Assembly: GCA_031761405.1 (NCBI GenBank)
Contig: JASEVX010000005.1
Span: 6,841,724 to 6,905,723 of the forward strand
From: Serripes groenlandicus
Lineage: Eukaryota; Mollusca; Bivalvia; Cardiida; Cardiidae
Direction of reading: 5' to 3'
Length of the DNA stretch: 64,000 nucleotides
Numbering within the stretch: the stretch's first letter is position 1; the number at the start of each line of letters is the position of its first letter. Made by a program: the position numbers and the translations under genes. This document shows, piece after piece, positions 12,301 through 24,200 of the stretch. The notes under the pieces were generated by a model that saw nothing but the letters and a program-made list of their open reading frames with translations, did no database searches and was not told where the DNA came from.

Positions 12301-15220
12301 GTTAATAAGCTAAATTCACACATATTGTATTAATGAATAGCTAAGCACACTGAGCACAAAACATGTTTCCACTTCAACCTGTTTGAACAGGTTTGCATAA
12401 AGACAATAAAATGATAATATATCCTTGAATCTTCTGGAACTATCTTTTCATTTACATTTGGTTTATATTTTGAAAACAGAAAACTCAATTATATTATGTA
12501 AGCATTCTGCACAGTCATCATATTTGAGCCATGCCACACAAACATTGTCTTTTTTCAGAGGTTTGAAATGAATGCCAATTACAATAAAATAGCATACATG
12601 TATTATTATTCTCAATTGATTATAGCCATCCTCCAAAAGCCACCAGGACACTTGTGCTACCAGGTGGCAACAAGGATGATCTTAATCTGATTGAACTGAA
12701 AGTCCCACATTTATTTGGGTAAACATGGTTCTCTGAGAAATTCTTTTTGAAGCTAATAAAGATCTTCAAGCAAAATTAACAAATGCATGAGAGCTTCTCT
12801 TTACTTGGCAGTTGGTTAGTCTTATCATGGATATTTAACCAGACCAGACAGGTCTTTCATTATGACAGTAAGGTCCAGAATAACATTTCAGTAGTCAGAG
12901 CATTCCAAAACATACTCTTTCAAGATATAACAAATACATCAAAAATACCATGACAGTAACTGGAAAGAGGGGAAATATTCTAATTTGCTAATTAAGGGTA
13001 AATTTCTGTTATTATGCCAATTTTTAGACTCCTGCATCTGCTACTGCGGCAGGGTTATTTGTTTACACTGTGGGCAAAGCCAAGAATTTCTTAAAATGAG
13101 TACTTTGTTTGTCTCTTTCACACAACTAGTCAAGTTTGATCTCATTATGTTACAATTCATCTATTTCCTGTAATAATGGCAATGGTTCACCACCAAAGAA
13201 GACCAATCCAAATGTTCTCCTACCACAGACAGGTTTAAATCATGCTAAGAATGTCACACATCATTCCTAGTCATGCAGGTTCATGATTTACTTCAGACTA
13301 ACCATACTCAATTGTATTTTCATTCCCAGAGGAAAAACAGAAATGCATGTCCTACCAAGTCACATGCATCATTTTGAGAAATATCTCCTTTTCTCACATT
13401 CTTCACAAGCCAATTGCAGCAGAGATCTCAAGTTGTATGTTTTGAGTGTTGAAAGGAACGAGTGTGTACCTTGTAATACCAATAAGTCGGGTGAAAACGT
13501 TATGGGCAGATTTACTTTTCATCATTATTTTAGTGTATTCACAGGCTTTCAAGCACAAAGTCTTGACCAACCAGGTAACAGTCTACTTTACCACTTAGAC
13601 GGTTTAGTCTATTGGTGGAAGGCATGATTGACAGACAGCCTTACTACAATTAAGGAGTGATCTAGGCCAAGGTAGGCAATACAAAAAAGTTAAAGGACCA
13701 TTATTACAAAGTTAAAACCAAAGTGATTCTAATCATTGACATTCTGCTATTCATGCATTTGATCATTCTTTAAGTCTACTTACAACATGTCCACACACTA
13801 TGTACCTACTTAACCCTTTCCCACTGGCAGGCACATTTTGACGCACATGCGATGATCGACTTTTGAAAAAATTGTAACAAAAGAACAAATTGCTCAAAAC
13901 AAGCAATTTCTCATTTTGCCACATTGTTTTTGACTGTATAAAATATAATCATATATTAATTCATAGAGATTTTCTAAATGTTTACCAAGACATCATCTGC
14001 TGCAGTTCGCTGTATGTGGAAAAGGGTTAATTAAAACAGATGAGAAGCTGAAACGCCAGTTTGATCCCCCAGTATTCAGCTCGTCATTTTAATATCATAT
14101 CTATGATTTTTTTTCTGAAGCATAAACTCCAAACATGTTATTCAATCTGTACTGTTAACATTTACCTCATACACTATTTGTATATTCATCATCTTTCAAA
14201 ACACATCAAGGCAACATTCTAATTAAAGGAAAAATGGAATGATTGTTTTGATAAGGAAAGAAATTGATTATCATGAGAGATTTTAGTTTTCATCATTAAG
14301 GTGTCTATAGTTTTGAAGGCAGAAGCATGAAGTTGCCTGTACCACAGGAAAGGTCAAATATTGATTAACTTATTTATTTATACTCTTTGAAGTTCATGAG
14401 CCTAAACAGTCAAAGAACCATGCTGCTGAGCACTAAATGAATCTTTAGTTTATTTATTGGGGTTTTACGCCGCTTTCAACATTATTTCAGTTATATCACA
14501 GCGACAGTTCACTTATTCACGATCCCTGAGTAAACAAACCAGTACTAGTCTAGAAAATGTGCACTCCACCGTGACCGTAGTGCCGCGACTGGGGATCGAA
14601 CCCGGGACACCTGGTTTCGAAATCCCCGACGCTAACCACTCGACCACAGCGGATTCCTAAATGAATCTTTAAACATCAGAAAATATTTCAACACTTCTCA
14701 GTTGACTGCTCATACAAAGTCACCAGGAAAGAGGTTAAGAATAATGAGGTCATGATCATGGGTTATTCACAAAGTTAAAATGCTCCATGATGCAATCCTT
14801 AACCCTTTCCCCTCATACGACAATTCTGCAGCAGACGACTTTGAACATATTTTGTCAAAAAATAGAAAATCTCTATAATTGAATGGATAACCTATGACTA
14901 GAAGTGGAAAACATTGTGGCAAAAGGAGAAATTGCTCGTTTTGAGCAATTTGTTCTTTTGTCACTATGTTTTCAAAAAGCCGTCTGCTGCAGACGCATCA
15001 GAAAGCATCTATATGAGGGAAAGGGTTAAGAAGGGAAATAACACTTTGACAAAGGAAACATTTTCTTTGTTTCTCAACATAACAAATTCCCAGATACAGA
15101 CCATTTTAAATGATGTTAAAACAGGAGCCCTTTGAAAAGATTGAGGGAAAAAGGGAGGAATATCTTTTTCTGTCTTCCCAACAATGATTTCACACATCAT
15201 TACAAAACAATGCTTACATT

Positions 15221-15256
<36 letters not shown>

Positions 15257-18200
15257 CATCATTACAAAAGAAACGGCTATACAAATATTATATCAGGTAA
15301 ATGATAACAACATTTTCTTTTGACCCAAAAATGTTTTCATCTACTGTTCTAAGAATGGCAGAGCCAGCTTTATCCACAGTTTTGAAACCAACAATGTTTG
15401 GACTGCCAAGTCTGCATATTATTTCGTTTTGATTTAGAACGTATAGTTCACTTTCATTCTTTCAAGAAATGAATGCTTGTTTGGTAAGTCTCAGCTGATC
15501 TTTTGAAAACAATTGTTTATAAAACATTGCCAACAACCAAACGCATTTTGAAAACAATGAGATTAAAGTGATTAAAATTAGCTAATTTCATACTAACAAC
15601 AAACAGACTGGCAGTTCAAACAAAGTCAAAGAGTTCTTGATAAGGAGGTATAAACAGGTCTTTACCAGAGTACATGACATCTCTTACTAACTCTCTCCCG
15701 TATGATGGTGATTTCTGACACCCCTATGATTAGCAAATCCTCCATTTGCCACCATGTTTTCAACTTTATCCATTAATCTCTTTTAGAGATTTTCTACATT
15801 TTTGCCAAGATGTTTTCGAAGTTTTGTGCTGCAAACGTTTTACATGCCGGAAAGTGTAAAGCAATAAAATCATATATATTGTGGGTACTCAAAAGAATCA
15901 ATGACTGAATAAAAATATTATTTTGAGTACCAACAACATGGGGAGCTTGAGGTCAAATACTGATCTTAGAACCTGAAATACGCCCCTTATCTAGATCCCT
16001 GAAAGTAGTTAGAAAAAGAAGCATGCAAGAGAGAGCTGTATATATATGGTTAAAACTCAAGTTATCAGACACAAAAACAAGTGAACAACAACCTTGCAGG
16101 GTCGTTACGGCTGCAAACAAGGGAAGACAAAATATTTATACAGCATTAGTAACTAATTCAATAAATTGTATGTTAAACATACATTTGTAACTTTTGAATA
16201 GTTATCAGGCCATAGTTAACCATTTTCCTGATACAGACAAGATTGGACCCTTAGAAGCAGAAGACATTTGAAATCATTGCCTCTGCAGCAGAAAACTTTT
16301 AAAAACATTGCGCCACAAAATAAGCTCATAATTAGCACATTTCTCCATTGGTGGCCATGTTTTCAACTCTATTCAATGATTATACTGTCATTTACTGAGA
16401 CTACATAATTCATGTTTACAAAGTCCTCTGCAGCAGATTTGTTGTATGAGGAAAAGGGTTTAAATATATAATCAGGTAATTCTTTAACAGTCTATTGAGC
16501 TAAGCTCATATCAACATTTTTTCAAGTCAAATATTGCTGTAAGTTAAGTATATTACCATTTAACCCTTTTTCACATACAGATGCATTCTGAAGCCTCTGA
16601 AGCAGATGTCTTTTCAATTGAAAACATCATAGCAAAAGGAGAAATCACTCATGTCACAATGTTTTCAACTCAATTCAATAATTTTACTTTCATTTAACAA
16701 ACTTTTTCATGTATTAACCTAGATGTCTTCAAAAACATTGATGTGGGAAAGGGTTAAATTTGGACAATGGATTAATTTAAATGACGGCAAAACTGATTTT
16801 GATAATAAAACATAATAACTGCATTCCAGGAAAACCAACATTCAGGTATTCTTGCTCAATATGGATCCAGATCAATATTCACAAAGGTGCTGTCTGATCT
16901 GGAACATGTACATGTTGATCAGATTGGTAGATGTGCAGAAACTATTTATCAACAATTGTAACAAATACTCAAAGGCTTGTTTTCATGGATTGCTACGGAT
17001 AGTCATGCACTTAAGAATAAATTTATCATTAGGTTCATAAACCCTTTCCCACCTATAGATGCATTTTGACGCATCTGCAGCAGACGACTTTTGAAAACAT
17101 CGTGACAAAAGGAGAAATTGCTCAAATTGAACAATTTCTCCTTTTGCCACAATATTTTCAAATCTATTTAATAATTAAACCCTTATTTATGGAGATTTTT
17201 CAAGGTTTTACTAACATGTTTAGAAAGTTGTCTGCTTCAAATCTGTTGTAAGTGGGAAAGAGTTCAAAGAAACCCTAAATGTTGACATGTGCACTACAGG
17301 CAAACCCACAATCAGGCATTTGCAAACAGTGTTAATCTGAATCACCCTGAAAATCTGCTCAAGTCTGATCAGGCTCTGTACTGTTCAACAATAAGTTACA
17401 GATTCATGCAGGTAGGTTCTGACAAGCAGTGTACATATGGGTAAAACAGTATGATCACACATCCTAAATACACCAGTCCGAAATACACAAATACATTTTC
17501 TGGTGTTCAACTTTTTTATGTTAACCCTTTCCCTCATATAGACGCTTTCTGCAGCAGACAGCTTTTTGAAAACATAGTGACAAAAGAAGAAATTGCTCAA
17601 AACAAGCAATTTCTCCTTTTGCCACAATGTTTTCCAATTTTAGTCATAGGTTATCAATTAAATTATAGCGATTTTTCTATTTTTTGACAAAATATGTTCA
17701 AAGAGGTCTTCTACAGAATTGTTGTATGAGATAAAGGGTTCACACTTCCTTTAGACACATTTGAAAACATTGTGGGGCAAAAGGAGAAATTGCTCCATTT
17801 ATTTAAAAAAAATTAAAAATATTTGACTACATGTTTTCAAAGTGATATGCTGAAGATATGTCGTTTTTCGAAAAAGGTTTATAAAGACTATTTCATTGTC
17901 TGCCAGAGGGATGGTTCAAAAACAGACCTTAATTATCAATCAGGCATTTCTAACCAATTCTTTTGAAACATTTGGAATTTGGTTATATAGGACTTTTTTG
18001 GTCCTATCATTTTTAGTATTTCATTTATCTCAAACTATGCATAACAGCTAGAATGCAGACTAAAAATGAGTTCATTCAAAAAAATAATAAGAGGAAAGCA
18101 TTTTGCCAAACAAGCATCATCTTATACTAATTGCATTCAGTCTTCAGTGTTAAAGTGAATTCATGTTAACACCGACTTACTATCTCCATAACATCTTTTT

Positions 18201-21200
18201 AATTGGTTCCTTTTTACCCAAATTGTCTCTACTTTGAAGATAAATAATGTTTGAACTGAAAGGCAAAGAACTTAACATGGTGAAAACAAACCATAACGAA
18301 TTTTCAAAAATATAAAATAAAGAACTAACATTTACAGTCAATGATTGAGCAGAGTAGGATTTTTTTCAAAATGGAAGGGAGGTAACTCTATCATTTTGTC
18401 TAAATAAGCTAGATATATTGTCTATCCTAAATAACCCACCTCCTTCTTGTACTTGGCAGTCTTGTCTGTATGATGTCTTTTTGTAAATCTCTCTGCTGGT
18501 CCTTCGCCTAAAAATTAGATTAAGAGATTTAAGAAAATGCCATATCTTATAATTTGTTGTATGTGGGAGATAAATGTATTGAAATTGTAAGCCTTTATGA
18601 GACTTGGAACATTTAAGCTAGAACTTCAAACTATAAATAAACATAAATGTGTTTTTTCATTCATAGGTAACATGCAGGAAAAATCAATAACCTATGAAAC
18701 TGTTTTAAATGACCATAATGGCAGCCCCCCTAAGGGCCACCATTTTGGATATGTATTAAATAGCAGTCATGCAAAAGACATGGATTGAAATTTATTGTAT
18801 CTAAAATCGATATTTATGGATATAGAAATTATATATATGAGCCATAATATGGTGTCCGGGATTTTGTGTTACATCACAGAGTCATTATTTATTCTCCTTT
18901 ATTTGAAGAACTATGTGTTTTATAGTTTAACAGCATGTCACAAACTGTTAGAAACTACTAAATCTATAAAATAATATGCTATTGATTTCTGAAAGAACTG
19001 ATAAACTCCTTTAATTAATACTTTTCTTGAGCATTTTCGCCGTGTCCTTCCCGACAAAGGCATGGGAGGACTTTTTGAAAACCAAAACAAACTGTTTTTC
19101 TTTATATTTAAAGTTTGGAAACTAATATGTGTGAAATAATAATTTAACAAATTACTTGTAAATATAACTTTAAGATTTAATAGAGCGACGTAAATATGAT
19201 TTTGATTTGAATATAAAATCCTAGACATTGGCGTAACGAATGTGTCCACCAAGTTACATCACGTCTAAATAGCATCAAAACTCGAAACCTGGACCGATAA
19301 CCATATTTTCATTGCATTCAAATCACGTGATCACTTACATTCTTTGTTAATGTCATAAACATGTTGTTCTGGGACAGATATCTTTTATTTGACAGGGAGT
19401 CAAAATATGTTTATCAAAATGGTGTCTTTTTTTGTTACGCCCTATTATTTTGTTATAATTAATAAATGCTTCGTCGATCACCTAGGAGGAAACTAAATTT
19501 TGGCTGTTCTATTTACGACATTAAACATCGCAATAATTTACGACAGTTAAGAGACGTTTTACGACAAGAGTGTTTTAAAATGGCGGCTCGAAAATGACAG
19601 TCAGACTTCTGCAATTTTGTTACGCCGCCACCAAGCCAATTGCGATCATCAATGGTTGCTTATAATGTATCGCAATGCGTAGTAACTTCCTATTTCGTTA
19701 TTTAAATTGTCCAGAGATGTTTGCGAACCTATTTAATTCACTACGAAGAACTTGTTATTATTTTTGACTGGGGAAAAAAAATCGCGAATTTTGTCTCTTT
19801 TGCCTTGTAACGTTGACTGTCCTGGAAAGCTTATTCTACCTCCATAAGCACTTTGCTTACGTAATAAATACATATTTGCATGATTAGTATATTTTAATTT
19901 AACTGGAGAATTATTTATACTGAAAATGTTTATGCTATTATATGATTTGTTTATTTTTTTCTAAGGTGTCCTGTTACACACTTATATGAAGTGCACAATT
20001 AGTGTCCAGTTACATCATTTTGTGTCCTGTTACACAACAGTTTGTGTCCTGTTACACCATTCTTTGTCTAGTTGTATACTATTAATTATTTCACTAAATA
20101 AACCATTTATTTATTGAAATAATTCCAAATAAAGATGGTGAAAATGTAAATTAGATCTAAACAAATTTAACTAGGCATAATCTTCATAAAATTGATTTAT
20201 TATATGGTGTCCTGTGTTACTAACAATACAATTGAATAAGTGTCCAGTTACATCATTTTGTGTCCTGTTACACACCAGTTTGTGTCCTGTTACACCATTC
20301 TTTATCTAGTTGTATACTATTAATTATTTCACTAAATAAACCATTTATTTATTGAAATAATTCCAAATAAAGATGGTGAAAATGTAAATTAGATCTAAAC
20401 AAATTTAACTAGGCATAATCTTCATAAAATTGATTTATTATATGGTGTCCTGTGTTACTAACAATACAATTTAAAACCCACATTTCTCTTTATTTAAAGA
20501 TGAAATCTATTTTGTCATTTAGAATTTAACAGCTTTAGATATTGTTCTAAACATATATATAGCATTTAATTTGACAAAAGTCAAATATTACAAAAGAGGA
20601 CACCACAGTGTTTGTGATGTAACTCAAAATCCGGACACCATATTATGGCTCATATATATTTTTACATATTCTTACAAAATAGTCAAAAAAAAATAGGACT
20701 TGGGTATAAAACATTTAATGTATATTTATCATTATTTTCTGTACTTCAAGTTAGAGAGTTATAATACAAATTCCAAATCCTCATCATCATCGACAAGTCA
20801 ATCCTTTTCAAAATCAATATTTAAGGTCAAAGTATGCCCTATAATTTTCTTTTTCAAACATCTTACGTTATTCGTAAATAGGTAGATATATCCTGGTAAA
20901 AATAAGAAAGGAAAGGGGATACTTACAGATGCCTGTTTCAACTTCAGCTCTTCTAACAATTTTATCAATTCTGTGTCTGCCACATCAAAAGGTGTCTGAC
21001 CCTGTACACATGAGTAAACATATCTTCATGAGTTCAAACAAATTTGTTGTGACTGTTCTCAGGCCCCTGCTGGCCATGTAACTTGATTGCTTGATTGATT
21101 TGGCGTTAACGCCATTTTCAAAATAATTCAGTCATATCACAGTGCCAGTTCACCTACTCATGTGTTTCCTAGCTTTCTCACACCAGTACTCCACAAAACA

Positions 21201-24200
21201 TAATTTCCAATCAACTGGCTTCTTTTCCACATAGACTGTTTGTTAGCCCAAAGGTAAAAGATGTAACACACTGGTTTACAAGGTTCTTGAGGCTTCCTAT
21301 TTGATTATATGACAGCAGAGACTTCCGCTAATCTGAATATCTGCTGTTCTCAAACGCCTGAAAAACTGTTTTTGTGTGACATTGATCACATTTAAAGCCA
21401 CTTTGTGTGGCACTTTAAATTTAGGTCTTAACATGATGCACACAATCATGTTCATTTAGGGAAAAGTCCTTTGCTTAGAATTAATTGAGGCGAAAAGAAC
21501 AATGTAGTCCAAGATAAGGCTGCACTAAGTGCATTGTCCACATGTATTGTTCACAATCATGCATTGCAATTACAGGATAGGTAAATGTGATTTGACCCAT
21601 TACTTCACACAGATGACATTTGACAGATGCCATTGAACATGACTTTTGAAAACATTGTAATAACAAGAGTTGTCGGAGGACAATATAGCTCGCCTATCAG
21701 GGCCATCGTCTATCAGGGCCTACTTCAGAACAGTTATAGCATTAGGTAAAGTCACACAGTATCACCTATTGCAAGATAATACACCTTTTCAATACTTCCA
21801 TGCAAATGTTAACCAAGTCCATACAGGCCTTTTAAATCTGTAAATTGGTTTATATACGATGTATGCCAATAGTGAACATAATACCGAAGACTTACAGTAT
21901 CAGTATCAGATAAAACCACACACTATTATTTATTGCAAGATATCACAAATTTTCAATACTTGCATGCAAATCTTAACCTGGCAACGCTGATACCAACGCC
22001 ATACAAGGTCCCCTAATGATCCTGAACAAGTGTGTGAAGTTTCAAAGCAACAGCATACACAGTGTCTGAGAAAAGGCCTTGCACGCAAAGATTTGACCAA
22101 AATTCTAAGTCGTAAAAGGGGCACAATTCAGTCAAAATCCATTCCAGAGTTATGGGACTTGACATACAAGGTCCCCTAATGACCCTGAATAAGTGTGTGA
22201 AGTTTGAAAGCAACAGCATACACAGTGTCTGAGAAAAGGCCTTGCACGCAAAGGTTTTACCAAATTTCTAAGTCCAAAAAGGGGCACAATTCAGTCAAAA
22301 TCCATTCCAGAGTTATGGGACTTGACATACAAGGTCCCCTAATGATCCTGAATAAGTGTGTGAAGTTTCAAAGCAACAGCATACACAGTGTCTGAGAAAA
22401 GGCCTTGCACGCAAAGGTTTGACCAAAATTCTAAGTCGAAAAAGGGGCACAATTCAGTCAAAATCCATTCCAGAGTTATGGGACTTGACATACAAGGTCC
22501 CCTAATGACCCTGAATAAGTGTGTGAAGTTTGAAAGCAACAGCATACACAGTGTCTGAGAAAAGGCCTTGCACGCAAAGGTTTGACCAAATTTCTAAGTC
22601 CAAAAAGGGGCACAATTCAGTCAAAATCCATTCCAGAGTTATGGGACTTGACATACAAGGTCCCCTAATGATTCTGAATAAGTGTGTGAAGTTTCAAAGC
22701 AACAGCATACACAGTGTCTGAGAAAAGGCCTTGCACGCAAAGGTTTGACCAAAATTCTAAGTCGAAAAAGGGGCACAATTCAGTCAAAATCCATTCCAGA
22801 GTTATGGGACTTGACATACAAGGTCCCCTAATGACCCTGAATAAGTGTGTGAAGTTTGAAAGCAACAGCATACACAGTGTCTGAGAAAAGGCCTTGCACA
22901 CAAAGGTTTGACCAAATTTCTAAGTCCAAAAAGGGGCACAATTCAGTCAAAATCCATTCCAGAGTTATGGGACTTGACATAAAAGGTCCCCTAATGATCC
23001 TGAATAAGTGTGTGAAGTTTCAAAGCAACAGCATACACAGTGTCTGAGAAAAGGCCTTGCACGCAAAGGTTTGACCAAAATTCTAAGTCGAAAAAGGGGC
23101 ACAATTCAGTCAAAATCCATTCCAGAGTTATGGGACTTGACATACAAGGTCCCCTAATGACCCTGAATAAGTGTGTGAAGTTTGAAAGCAACAGCATACA
23201 CAGTGTCTGAGAAAAGGCCTTGCACGCAAAGGTTTGACCAAATTTCTAAGTCCAAAAAGGGGCACAATTCAGTCAAAATCCATTCCAGAGTTATGGGACT
23301 TGACATACAAGGTCCCCTAATGATCCCGAATAAGTGTGTGAAGTTTCAAAGCAACAGCATACACAGTGTCTGAGAAAAGGCCTTGCACGCAAAGGTTTGA
23401 CCAAGCTGGCAACGCGGACGCCAACACCAACACCAACGCCAACGCGGACGCCGGGGTGATAACATAAGCTCCCCTATTTCTTCGAATAGGCGAGCTAAAA
23501 AGGTGAAATTTCACCTTTTATCTTAATTTGTTTAAGTCTTTATCAATATAAATCTTTCAGTTTTCTAGATGGTTGAAATTGTTTGTCTGATAATTGTAAA
23601 GGAGACGACCTTTGAAAAGTCATGTGAAGTCGTAGGTTAACCCTTTCCCTCATACGACAATTCTGCAGCAGACGACTGAACGTATTTTGTCAAAACAAAG
23701 AAAATCTCCATAATTGAATGGATAACCTATGACAAACAGTGGAAAACATTGTGGCAAAAGGAAAAATTGCACGTTTTGTGCAATTTCTTCTTTTGTCACT
23801 ATGTTTTCAAAAAGCCGTCTGCTGCAGAGGCGTCAGAAAGCGTCTATATGAGGGAAAGGGTTAAACCATTCTCACTTGTAGATCTGATCATCGGAAACAG
23901 ACGACTTTGGAAATCATCATGGCAAAAGAAGACAATTTCTCCTTTTGCCACAATAATTTCAACTCTAATCCATAAATTAACTTTCATTTATAGAGAATTT
24001 CCATATTTTTTACTCGACATTCCCAAAGTCGTCTGCTGCAGATTTGTTGTATGTGGGAAAGGGTGAAGGTCCTGTATAACCCTTTCCCTCATATAGACGC
24101 GTTCTGACGCCTTTGCAGCAGACGGCTTTTTGAAAACATAGTGACAAAAGAAGAAATTGCACAAAACGTGCAATTTCTCCTTTTGCCACAATGTTTTCCA

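Noticed and set aside
13283..13627. 114-codon frame on the plus strand
   Set aside because: Includes a degraded MITE segment, has no splice or promoter context, and runs antisense in a PPP1R12A intron.
15009..15284. Poly-Gly frame on the minus strand
   Set aside because: Produced by the C(30) homopolymer.
18938..19252. 104-codon minus-strand frame in the 1.8-kb TIR element as a transposase
   Set aside because: No catalytic motif or recognisable domain, AT-rich low-complexity content, and only a short MPLSGRTRRK start that might be a relic.
22013..23373. Repeated 63-68 codon frames in both strands at 22-23.4 kb
   Set aside because: They result from stop-free stretches of the 163-bp tandem repeat; starts and ends follow the repeat, not a protein.
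23988..24191. Recurrent open frames beginning [16 protein letters not shown] (also at 14914, 17627, 23749, 29683, 32587, 49392) suggesting a gene family
   Set aside because: They are the translation of the TTAA MITE hairpin region on one strand. The frames stop in flanking sequence, lack conserved codon usage and differ only as the DNA repeat does.
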